Below, piece after piece: positions 53,880-64,000 of a stretch of 64,000 nt of DNA (its first letter is position 1; every line of letters begins with the position of its first letter). This DNA comes from Aphis gossypii (lineage: Eukaryota > Arthropoda > Insecta > Hemiptera > Aphididae): positions 34,989,213-35,053,212 of the forward strand of contig NC_065531.1 in assembly GCF_020184175.1 (NCBI RefSeq), in the 5' to 3' direction. Both the position numbers and the translations under genes were made by a program. Below the pieces are notes generated by a model. The model was not told the origin of the DNA and ran no database searches. It saw only the letters and a program-made list of their open reading frames with translations.

Positions 53880-54840
53880 AATAACAGCATTAAAACTGTT
53901 ATGGTTCGAAAAACTCACCGATTCGTATAACAGGTGGTAACGCGGCGACCGCCGTCGACGAGTCGTCCAACACGTGCACCGACCACACGACGGCGATCAG
54001 TTGTAACCAACACGGTCCTGCGCCACCGCCCATCGTCAACATTGTGTCGACGGCCGACATCATCACCGACGAAAACACCACCGGCCCGACCGTGGACGCG
54101 GCCACATCTCGTAGCGTTCGCACGAAAATCGTCGTCGCCGGGACGCGGTCACGCAAAGCGTGAGGCCCGAACGCACGACCTCATAGCCGTCGCCGGCCGT
54201 GTGTCTGTCAGTGACACCTGCGACTCGAAATCGTACGTAGGTTTTCTTAAGTAGACGGAAGTATATAAAAAAAAAAAAAAAAAATAATGCTAAACAACGA
54301 AAAAATATGATAATGCGATCTATAATACACTGACGCCGAATATCTCGACCGTGGCTTGCCGAAACGGTATTTTTCAAATAATCGTTTTGCGTGCGGTAGG
54401 GCAGGGCTGCGAAACGGTTTCGATTTTCGTTTGGTTTCGTTATGAGTATACGACCAAACGCGACACTGATTTGGAGAGTACGCGAAAACCGCGTCGTCGT
54501 TCGACTCCGATGCTGACGACGCACACGTAAAAAAATAATTTAAAAATACGTTGGCGGTCGGAAAACTGACGTGTAGAACGGGAGCGTCGGACCACGGACA
54601 GCGTGGCGTGCACACCGGACGCCGACTGGTTAAAATCGCTCGGGGGAGAGCGCGCACGATGTCGTGACGCCGCCACCGACGACACGACGACGCCGGCGGA
54701 GGGTGACGGACTGGAAACCGCCTCCGCTTTTGCGCGCGGACTAAAGTCCGCCGTTTTCCGTTCTCTCAACTCTTTCTATTTTTTTTTTCCTCGTTATTGT
54801 TATTATTTTATCGAGATAAAACTATCACAATAAACGACTA
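53880..54840 (-). promoter_or_regulatory. CpG-rich island: promoter and 5' UTR of receptor gene
   Basis: The strongest composition change in the window: nearly 1 kb dense in CG dinucleotides, ending abruptly on both sides. It contains the first coding exon of a glutamate-receptor-like gene at its left end. The rest (54064-54840) lies upstream and is presumed to be 5' UTR and core promoter for leftward transcription. A poly-A tract (about 54268-54285) interrupts it. Long overlapping frames on both strands here come from the lack of stops in GC-rich DNA and are not genes. No TATA box or initiator can be assigned with confidence. Confidence 0.6.
53919..54063 (-). CDS. First coding exon, kainate-type ionotropic glutamate receptor (partial)
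   Basis: Ionotropic glutamate receptors are ligand-gated cation channels of the postsynaptic membrane. This exon gives 48 codons plus one base. It starts MMSAVDTMLTMGGG, has a hydrophobic signal-peptide core (PCWLQLIAVVWSV), a likely cleavage near STAVAA, then LPPVIRIG, the usual start of the amino-terminal domain of insect kainate-type subunits. The exon ends exactly at a consensus donor, G|GTGAGT (intron from 53918 downward), in phase 1. The start chosen is the first in-frame ATG after the upstream TGA at 54181-54183. ATGs at 54058-54060, 54040-54042 and 54031-54033 are alternatives; the last has the best context (A at -3, G at +4) and gives a normal 30-residue signal peptide. Ligand-binding and pore exons are not visible in the window, so subunit identity is inferred from this short stretch only. 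Confidence 0.65.
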
Positions 54841-57800
54841 TAATACCGTAACTACCATCGTATTACTATTATAACAATATTATCGTTTACATTTTTCACG
54901 GACGAACGATTGTTGTGAATAGATTATATTGGTTATAAGTTATAAGCCATGTATGCACTATACCGTCTAGTCTGTTGAAAAAATATCGACATTAAATTCG
55001 CTCACAAAATTGCGCGATCGGCATCCTGCAACAGTTGACTTAATTTTAGGAATTTTTAAAATATTTAATAAAATATAATATCAAAATTATTTGTTCGAAA
55101 TAAACAGCGGTATAACAAACGGTGTATTACACGCGTGTCGTATTCACACTAAAACTGCTAGTTTACAATGTGTCTATGTGGCATCATTGATTATATTTAA
55201 TCTTATCCTGGTAAATCGGCAATTAATTATATTACTTTTTCAATACCAATTAAGTTCTGGTTAAATCCAGATTGTCAAATAAGATAGAGTTATTACCCAT
55301 ATAATAGTTTATACAAATAGTACAAACAAATATAGAAAAAAAATGAAAAATCAAACATCATCTTAATCCTATCTCTAGTTTTAACTTATATAATATATTT
55401 TACACATTTTATAATATATACATATTATATTTAATATGTTTCTTTATTTTAATGAAGTGGACGTTCACTTCGTGAGGAGCAATTGAGTTAAATTGTAATG
55501 TAATTGAACGTTATTTGTTATTATTGATTTTGTATACACTCGTAACATGTCATTTTATTGTTATAACATGTACATAACTTTATAAAATACAAACTTTGAT
55601 ACTTCAATAAAAATCATTTCATAATAAAGTACCAATTTAAATTGATATCCGTTTCGGGAAATTGGTCAAAATAATATATTATACGTTTAAAAAATAAATT
55701 ATTCACGATATGTCGATATCAATAATACTTCATAGCTTCCAAAGAAAGTTGTCTATTTATAATTACACAAATGTATCATCATATAAATATTAATAATTTT
55801 AAAAAGTTTAAAACTAAAGTTATTTAAAAAAATTAAACTTATCAATAAATTATAGTTTTTCATTAATTTTAAATAGCTTTTATGATAATATTTCTCACTA
55901 TAGTTATTATACATTTTATTATAATGCTTTTAAATGTATGCGGATATTTTCTAATGATTAAAATGTTTTTACAATTATTTATTTTATTAACTTATCAATT
56001 ATCAACAAGGTTTTTGTATCCACTAAAATGTTAAATATTAAAACCAAATAAGAAAAATCTCTGAAGTACAACTTTTAATGTTCAATTTCGATATTTTAGG
56101 TACCTGCAATTATTGCATACTTAAGATATTTGTAAACAGTATGTTAAATGCTTAATAATAAATTATTAAAGTATATGTACAATTGTACACGCATTCAATA
56201 CAATTTTAAACTCGAAATGATATAAAATAAAACAAAAATTGTATACATAAATAACTCTAATTAGATAGGTACAATAAAATAAAACATTAAATTAGTTTTT
56301 AATACCCTCTCCACCATTGCACAATATTTTTGACTAATATTCTTCTACTAGCGCACTTTGGTTTTGTTTTTTTTCTAATCTTTTATCTGTGTTTGTATCT
56401 CTTTCTCTATCTTTCTCTGTCTCTACCTCTCTCATTTTTATAATATAGCTCACCACTCGTGAAAACTTTCATAGAGTAAAACAACAGTATGGAAATATAC
56501 ACTTGGCATGCATATAATATAATATATCATGTAGGTATATCTACTGACTACTGCTGTTACCATACCGATCCACCTTATGTGAAAACGTTAAAATTAGAAT
56601 GAATTTTAAATATTCAAAAATTAATGCTCACAAAAACAAACGTTATTGTTTTTAAACTAAAATATTTTACTTGAACATTTAGATTCAAATACTGTTATTA
56701 TGATTATTTAGACTCTGAAAAAATACATTAATTTATATCTTTGCAATTCTGAAAATAATAGTATTTTACCTTTTATTTTATTTTATTTTTTTGTTAAAAG
56801 TATATTTGAAAATATTTTTTCAATATTTGTACATCAAACGATATCTGATGAACAAAAAATGTTTTAAGCCGACGTTAAATCTCAAATACATCATGTGATT
56901 AATGTATCTATAATACATACTAGTATACCTTAGAAAACTTCATAATTAAGAAATCTTAAAAATATTCTTCTCATAGCTTTAAACATATTTTTATGAAACA
57001 TATATAGTCTTTAATCTCAAATTAAAATAATTAATATCAAAGGTTCTTTCAATTTCCATTATCGAATTATCATACTATAGTTGTTATATTTATTAATTAA
57101 TAATGTAATTAATATTATTAACCTTAATTTATTTAAAAGAAAAAAAACCTGACAGCTCTTTCAACATTCAACATTGGACTTCTATCTAACTTTGCAGTCT
57201 CACTATAAGTTTTGATATTGTATAATAATTATACAAACTGCAAATTAAACATGATTACTTATTAAAAAAATATTATTTTTTCTCATAACAAATTAACAGC
57301 TATTCGATTTGAAAAATTTGTTTTATAGAAGGTAGATACTATTTATAAAGTCATGACTTGGTCATGTAATCGTTTCAAATTGTATAACAATTTGGAAAAA
57401 TACGACAATAGTAAACTCGTGATTTTGCAATAGTAGATTAAAACCCATATTAATTATTGTGTTTTATATCATATAATTTCTATTACATTCATTGTCCGAT
57501 CACAGTAGTCTGCAACAGTGTCAACTAGATACACTTACGATATGATCCTACACTATTATTTTTAATAATAGTAAACAGCTGTAATGATTGTAAGTACTAG
57601 ATATGTAGAAAATACAATTTAAATTTTGGAAAATACATGGTATCATGTTATTTCATTTTAACAAAAACCGTTTATTTACTCAACCTGGAATAATACCATT
57701 GAACGTATGTATAATCGAGATAATTGCTTTTGTTTTTATCTAAGGAGTTGCTGTTGTAGGTATATAACACAAAAAACGATTTATATAGCCGATACTGCCG

Positions 57801-60780
57801 TTAAATTATCGACATTAATATTATATGTATGCAAAGAAACAACAAAATGTATATATTTTTTTTAATTATCATTTCGTCTTTGCGTAAGCACGAAATTATA
57901 TGTACTCTAAATAGTTTTATCTTTTATGGTCATTTTATACACCTGAGAAAAATTTAAAATATTAATGAAATATTAAAAAATTAAAATTAACAATTGTAAA
58001 AACATAAAATAAAAAATAATTTAAATAACGAACTAAGTATACCACATAATACAGTGGTACATTAACGTTGTAGTTTAAAAAAAATACAATCGTTGAAAAC
58101 ACATTAGTCTTTAATAATTAGTTTTAATATAACTACTTTAATAGCAATACCTAACATATACATTATATAGCGTAGTAAAATATATACGGATTAATGAGTA
58201 TAGTTGTTGTATCTCAGTTTTTGAGTTTCGAAAAGATATGCTTTATTAGTCATTAATCATGTTGTTATATATAATATAATTTTATTTTATTTATTGATGC
58301 GCTTATAATTTATTGGTATGAAGGTGTGATGACCTATTTTTGAATCAGATGATTAAAATCATAAATAATATATTTTGCAATGTGACAATACAAGCCAAGC
58401 ATAGTATTAGATTACATGCTGAATATATTTCAGAAAATGTATTTTTTGAAATTCATATTATTTTATTTTAATTAAACTTTATAAAACTGTAAACAATAAA
58501 AAAAAATATGTTAAAAAAATGTATAAAATATTATATATCTAGTTTTATTAAATAAAATTCAATCTATAAACACTTACATTTAAGCGGTTATTTATAGTTA
58601 TCATTATATAAAATGGAAAAATAAATCAAATATTGATGATAAAATATGTCTTGAGAGGAATTATTAATATTTATAAAATTAATTTAGTAAAATATTAGTA
58701 TAACTATAATGATTTAAATAAGAAAATCCATCATAGGCCATATTTCATAAAGAAATTGTATAGTAATAAATTAATTAAAATACATATGATTACAGAAGAT
58801 TTTCCAAATAATGGATTATAGAAAGCAATAGCCAATAAGTTATATTGGTAAAACTTCAATAGCGGTTATTTTATTTTGATTTTTATTAATCTCAAATATA
58901 TTTTATTTATAATGTATTCAAGATTTGCTCAAACTCTTGTTTTATTCCAAAGAATTTATGTTTATATACTATGCTATATTATAAGTAAATTTTAAAGTCA
59001 ATTTGAATCATAGTTTGAACAACTGTTTTTTATGGTATATGGGAATTTTAAAAATTCATAAATATTATTTTATGGAAAATGCTTTTGTTGTAGACTTTCT
59101 TTGATATTTATAATTTTTTGAAAAAAAAAATGGAAGTATCAAATATAGGTACCCTTGATAAAAAAAAAAAATGAATAATATGTAAAAAAAAAGCTATTCC
59201 TACACACTTTGAACTTAGAGTGTATGTACTCTAAAACTTTGGATATTTTACTTGAACGACTCACCTACATTACAATCAGAGCACACTTGAAATTAGTTTC
59301 AAAATTATTATTACCGCTATACATAACTTAAAAAAATATATTCAATATAGGATACTCTAAACGTTTATAATTATACGTAATACATAATATAAACACATTA
59401 TACGAGTTAAATAGTTAAATTTAAGTTAATTTAAACTTTTGTACTTGACTTTTATAAATTTACTTATTAGATATTAATTTAAATTTTAACATGATTATTT
59501 TTTATTAATATTAACTTAATAAATAATGATCTACTTTCAATCGAATCCAAGTTACGTATATTTATGAATAATTAAATATTTAATAACATTTTTAAAATGA
59601 CGCATATCATATCGAAAACTATAAAATTAAATTAAAAATAAATTATATTTACTTCTTGTTGTTAACTTAACCTAACCTAATTGTTTTTATTGTACACTTT
59701 TGTACACTTTTAAAAAAAGTTTATGTTTAAGTTTAAGTTTTTGTTTATAAATAATTATAAATCAAACAAGTAGTTTTTGAGTAATTTACTTAAAACACTA
59801 AAAATAATAGCATATGATTTGAAAATTATAATTATTATAATATTAGTTCATTAAAATTTAATAATTTATCAAATGTATCCATATATAATAAGAACTAGAT
59901 TAAATATTATATTTGTTTAGTTTTTATGTAAATTTGTTATTTAGGACCATTATTTTTAGTAAAAACAGTATAAGAACTCAGAATTTATACTCGTTTGAAT
60001 TTTAATTTAGATGCATTACCATCTTCAACAAAATAATCCATTTAACAATTTACACTTATAAAATGTGCTACTTATTAAAAAAATTAGTTTGTATCGACAC
60101 AGTATATTCCTCAATTAGTAGAAAAAGTCCAAGCATTTAAAAATGATTAGGATTCAGAGCCACATATTATACAAAATTAAAAATGTTATAAAATTAATTA
60201 ATTTAGATCTCCATATGAGTTTTCCTTGTTGAAAATCAGAAATTTCAAATAACATTTTAATAAATATAAATAAAATAAATAAGTACATTTTTTTTAATTA
60301 TTATTAATATGGTAATTTTAATCTATTATACATTTATACCGACCTAATTTATTGAAAAAAACTAATTTTATCAATATATTTCATTAATTTTACTCACTTT
60401 TAAGTTGAAAATAAATCGAAGAATATTATATTGGTTTTAAAAAAGTTTGTTTTTTTCTTACATCGTCTTTTAGGGAGATGGTAAACTTTCACAAAATAAA
60501 CCTTTTTTCTAAAATAAATGTTATGTAAACTGCGATACAATTAAAAATGTACTCAGTACAAACACAATAAAATTTTAAATCTCACGTCTCCATTTAGATG
60601 ATACAAAAATCATTTTAATTCACATAGTACATACATTTAGTGGATTTTACAAGACGTTCAAGTTTATATATAGTATAACATACCACTTTCCGTCTCTTTG
60701 AGTTTTAGATTGAAAATATTTAATTGTTTTAGTAAATTTTAATTGAAAATAGTTTGTTAATTTAAATAACACAGGTTAAT
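54841..60780. other. AT-rich intergenic tract
   Basis: No gene supported. It includes a pyrimidine-rich run of about 90 bases (56365-56437) and a short CCTAA run at 59667-59680 followed by a direct repeat of TTGTACACTTT (about 59689-59711). Confidence 0.65.
56365..56437 (+). repeat. Pyrimidine-rich (TCTTTCTC-type) low-complexity run
   Basis: Dominated by C and T with repeated TCTTTCTC and TCTCTAC units. It is low-complexity DNA without coding potential. It could act as a strand-asymmetric or H-DNA-prone tract, but nothing in the sequence shows a function. Confidence 0.6.
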
Positions 60781-60781
60781 T

Positions 60782-60985
60782 TTATAAAGTGCACATAAGT
60801 GCAAGGCACAAAGGCATAGACTCAATGGTTCTGGTAAATCTGCTCATTGTGTGCTGAGTGTTTTCTTGAACATAGATACCCTTACTCTCTAATCCTATAC
60901 CTGAGGTCCATAAATCAGCCACGGTACCGCTGTTGCGTCTTTTGAAAGTTGTTATTACCAACCAGCGCAAATAATTATAGATCAT
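60782..60985 (-). other. Coding-like patch with internal splice donor, unidentified
   Basis: A 204-base island of balanced composition with a 67-residue ATG frame on the minus strand that includes RRNSGTVADLWTSG and ends SMPLCLALMCTL. A near-perfect donor, CTCAG|GTATAG, lies inside it (exon side ending at 60901). Candidate acceptors would leave only a 29-38 base exon, which makes an exon reading doubtful. The plus strand also shows coding-like words. It may be a conserved short exon, a transposon fragment or a regulatory element. I do not recognise it. Confidence 0.3.
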
Positions 60986-61560
60986 ACACGTGCCATTATA
61001 GTTAAACCAGCTATTATATACGAGAACTGTTTAAAAATTAATGTAAACAAATATTACGGATTTTATACACATTATAATATTTTAAATTATAAATATATAT
61101 ATTCTCCACGTATGAGGGAATACATCCATCTGATGCAAATATAAATGCAAAAGACTATTAATATAAGAGTTAAATACAAAATTTAACTGATAGAGTTCCA
61201 AAAAACTTTTTAAAAATGAATGACAAGATCGTTAAAACTACTGAAAATCGTCTGGAGAAAATATTTTGAAGGAGATATCTTAAAATAAAATTTAATTTAA
61301 ATTCAATTTTGTAATTATTAGAAATAAAATTCTGGTACTTTTTCAACAAATCTCATATGTATATTGATCTAAGCCGGCTTACACTATAATATGTAATATT
61401 TCATATTGTTTTTGTGATTTAGTAAGACTTATATTTTTTATAAAATATATCCAACGAATTCTAAGAATCGCGATATCATTACAATATATGAAAAATAGGG
61501 GTTCGAAAATTGGTTTGATTTAACTGTGTAATAAAATAACTAAAAAAAGTATTAGTAATA

Positions 61561-62148
61561 TCCTCAGTGTTGTTTAATCTAACCCACGAAAATGTGGTGA
61601 GAAATATACCAAATTTCAAAGAAATTGAAAGATTAAAACCCAATCCTTTCTCACCTATGTAGATGATATTATTATAACTTTACTAAGATAATCCAAATAC
61701 AATTTTTAGAAAAGTGAAAGAAAAATAATAAAATCCAGCTATATTATGAGACTAAATGGTAAACCAAAACAAGATAAAATGTATAATGATAACTAGGAAT
61801 ACAACTGTAAAGGGTACTCTCTGCACCGAAAAGCTTACTTTCGAACAGGTAGGAGACTTCAAATACTTGGATGAATATAAACGAAAAAATAATATGCATT
61901 ATGAAATTGGAATGAGATTGAATATCAACAGATGTTATTTCACAATGAAAGAAACGTTTTCCTCCTGGTTACTGTCAACACTTACAAAAGAGCGCTTAAA
62001 TCGTACATACATAATAGTGATGTATGCATGCAAGACGTCAACTTATATTCAAAGAAATAAAGAAAAACTACAGAGTTTTAAGAAAAATACTAAAAAAATA
62101 TTAAGTCCAGTAAACAATAATGATCTAAGAAATTTCCAAAAAAAATAA
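61561..62148 (+). pseudogene. Frameshifted non-LTR reverse transcriptase relic
   Basis: Parts of one reverse transcriptase appear in order in different frames. First is SSVLFNLTHENVVRN (from 61561), equivalent to the LSPxLFNLxLE motif. Next is YVDDIII at 61656, the catalytic YxDD with both aspartates. Then comes a 130-residue frame (61756-62148) with FEQVGDFKYL (residues 29-38), RKNNMHYEI, MKETFSS and LTKERLNRTY, matching the connection region after the palm in a non-LTR family common in insect genomes. The first block and the last are in the same frame; the YVDD block is in another, and stops interrupt both junctions. No endonuclease, ends or target duplication were found. This family differs from the jockey fragment at 7515. 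The element is old and inactive. Confidence 0.75.
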
Positions 62149-62149
62149 T

Positions 62150-62730
62150 TTATACTATTATTATAATTATCTACTATATTTTACACAATGCTATTTAAAA
62201 AAAATATATAGTTAAAATTTGCAATAACTCATAACTAATAAAAATGTATATTATACTTGGTACTCTTTTTAGTTTATTTTTACTTTTAATTTTTTTCCAT
62301 ATATCGATATTATTACATCGATTACTCTTCAATGTATCTTGTTAAATATACAGACCTGCAATATCACACGTACTGATAATCATTTCACTTAAAGCTGACA
62401 AGAACATTTTATTTCCTTTAAGATTACGTATTAGATTAATTAATGGATGAAGTTGACGGTCGTATATCCACATCAAGAAAAACATGCCAATAAAATAACT
62501 TTTCTGACAAAAACTTAATACTAACAAATAAATCAAAATAAGACATAAAGTAAAATACAAAAAAAAAAACACAAAAAATTGGCTTACAATGTATATATTA
62601 TAGTAATAAATTATCGTTGCTACATATCAATTTACATATGCCTACTTCATAGTAGTTGATTCAAAAAAAAAAAAATAAATACATTCGAATGTAATCGAAA
62701 TATAACTATACTTGTCATTCCATAATTCCT
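62150..62730. other. AT-rich non-coding spacer
   Basis: Lies between the reverse transcriptase relic and the 142-residue gene. The minus frame at 62342-62572 is Phe/Leu-rich and AT-driven; I do not call it a gene. Confidence 0.55.
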
Positions 62731-62734
62731 AAGA

Positions 62735-63163
62735 TCAGTTAAGATTTCCTAAGATGTTGATGACGACATCGACAATTTCTGTGGTATCAGAGACGTCCGA
62801 CGAAATCATTTTTGTGGCGGGGCCGGCCACATTGTCACGAAGACTGTAGCGACGGCGGTGATACGCGAGATACGTTTCTGGTGATGCGTACTCAATACCA
62901 TATCGATCGTAATATCTAACTACGTCGTCGCCACCCCCACGATGTTCCGAAGGTTTTAGACGTTTGTCGTAAACGTGTACCAAAAGAGTTTGCTCGTCCT
63001 TGCAGTTCCGTGGTTGTTGTTTTGAGACCCGTAATGCTTTTCCTCCTCCTCCTCCTCCTCTTTTTCCTGTCATGATATTGTCACTCGAAGAACGTGCAGC
63101 AGAAGCTAACGACTCAAACTTTTTCACTAGCTCCGCAACAGAATGGTGAGCTGAAGTCGACAT
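62735..63163 (-). CDS. Uncharacterised single-exon protein, 142 residues
   Basis: A complete ATG-to-TGA frame with codon and base composition far more GC-rich than its surroundings, and the most gene-like ORF in the window. It starts MSTSAHHSVAELVKKFESLA, a likely amphipathic helix. A glycine run at residues 36-41 follows, flanked by Lys/Arg and encoded by GGA repeats at 63042-63060. A second RGGG (75-78), a Tyr/Arg-rich centre (RYYDRYGIEY, 83-92; YHRRRYSLRD, 101-110) and an acidic-to-hydrophobic tail (DTTEIVDVVINIL) complete it. There is no signal peptide or membrane segment. The start has A at -3. Coding character holds to the stop, so it is probably intronless or a last coding exon in itself; a GTATTG donor-like site at about residue 89 is a weak alternative. 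No family is recognised. It could be lineage-specific or a retrocopy. Confidence 0.6.
   Translation of the reverse strand: MSTSAHHSVAELVKKFESLASAARSSSDNIMTGKRGGGGGGKALRVSKQQPRNCKDEQTLLVHVYDKRLKPSEHRGGGDDVVRYYDRYGIEYASPETYLAYHRRRYSLRDNVAGPATKMISSDVSDTTEIVDVVINILGNLN
63042..63060 (+). repeat. (TCC)n trinucleotide repeat in coding sequence
   Basis: About six TCC units. On the minus strand it encodes the glycine run of the 142-residue protein. It is a likely site of length variation. Confidence 0.85.
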
Positions 63164-63164
63164 G

Positions 63165-64000
63165 GTATAACTGAATACGTATTATATAATATGTTCTGTG
63201 AAAAGAATTTTTAACAAATTGTTCGATATTCGTATGCTAAATAACAATAAAATATCAAATACAAATAGTCACTTGGATATATTATATTAATATTATTGAT
63301 GTATTACAATAATTTCAACCAGATATGTAGGTAATAATAAATTTAATAATAATACACAATGATACTATAAATAAACGATTTGGTCATATGAAATGTTTAT
63401 TAATATGATATGTAAAAATGACTAAAATGATTTAAAATAAATACAAATAAAATGTATACATTGGTAGTTGCAGTCATTTATTGTTGGCTGTTGCATTTCC
63501 AATCACAGGTCAAATCACAACATTCACAAAATCACTAACTGTGCGCCTATACGACTATACAAGCAAATACTATTATATTGCAAGTATAAAACCAAAATAA
63601 ATGTACAAAATATACCAACATTTTATAATCAACAGCTTTCTCATACTGCGCTGATTTCGTTATCCTGTAAGTTTAATTGCAGAAATAAATTCAAATAACA
63701 GTGGTAGAGAATATTTTATACTTTAAGTATGTTCGGTTTGATATTTAATGATCCCACAAGTACGTATAGAAATTGTTTTTAGATTTTAAGCGAATCGATG
63801 AATGTATTAACTTACAATGATATGATGTTTTTTTTTATGTGTGTATACTGTATATAAAAGCTTAAATTGTTCAATTTTGTAGATAATACATATTTGATAG
63901 CAAATTTAATCTAGTTTATAGTTTACAAAAATCAAAATGAAAAATTCTCAGTACTTTTTTTTATAATCAAGAAAAAAACAATAAAAATTAAAGAAAAAAG
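63165..64000. other. AT-rich sequence upstream of the 142-residue ORF
   Basis: It should include the promoter for the leftward ORF. A TTATATAATACG sequence lies about 20 bases upstream of the ATG, which is too near to be the TATA box of a transcript with a normal leader. No other gene is supported; the frame at 63468-63698 looks like chance. Confidence 0.5.

Noticed and set aside
54064..54156. N-terminal extension of the receptor exon to 54156
   Set aside because: The codon at 54154-54156 is TTG. The first in-frame ATG after the upstream stop is at 54061-54063.
54063..54769. Three long overlapping minus-strand frames and a plus-strand frame at 54603-54833
   Set aside because: They overlap in different frames of a CpG-rich island where stops are rare. 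Composition is Arg/Ser-rich as expected from GC-rich noise, and the plus frame begins at GTG, not ATG.

Overview
This looks like insect nuclear DNA, most likely from an aphid (Hemiptera); the species call is inference. The window is extremely AT-rich. Almost all of it is non-coding, with A/T homopolymers, TA microsatellites, short insect-telomere-type CCTAA runs and decayed transposons. The transposon types (a jockey-clade LINE, a second non-LTR reverse transcriptase relic, pogo-like TA-flanked MITEs, hAT-like fragments) fit a hemipteran genome. There are no operons, ribosome binding sites, CRISPR arrays, tRNAs or rRNAs.

Layout. 1-53.9 kb is a long gene-poor tract. It is probably the first intron, or part of it, of a minus-strand gene whose first coding exon lies at 53919-54063. 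That exon encodes a signal peptide followed by LPPVIRIG and ends at a consensus GTGAGT donor in phase 1. This matches the start of a kainate-type ionotropic glutamate receptor. It sits in a sharply CpG-rich island (about 53.88-54.84 kb) that should hold the promoter and 5' UTR. The remaining receptor exons were not found and are presumably beyond the left edge.

Inside the long tract are a 5'-truncated but intact-looking jockey-type LINE with target-site duplication (7515-8249), two related pogo-like MITEs in opposite orientation (14963-15137 and 23145-23303), two hAT-like remnants (20.5 and 21.9 kb), two inverted-repeat units (13.4 and 22.5 kb) and a three-stem foldback (43469-43586). A few small GC-elevated islands carry coding-like or splice-flanked open frames (4.4, 8.6, 24.6, 33.8, 35.4 and 49.7 kb). 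Several are plus-strand candidate exons of an unrecognised nested gene or noncoding transcript; all are low to moderate confidence.

54.8-64 kb is upstream of the receptor. It holds a frameshifted non-LTR reverse transcriptase pseudogene with a YVDD motif (about 61561-62148), a small unidentified coding-like patch (60782-60985) and a convincing single-exon minus-strand ORF of 142 residues with a glycine run (62735-63163), family unknown. The genes show no evident functional link.
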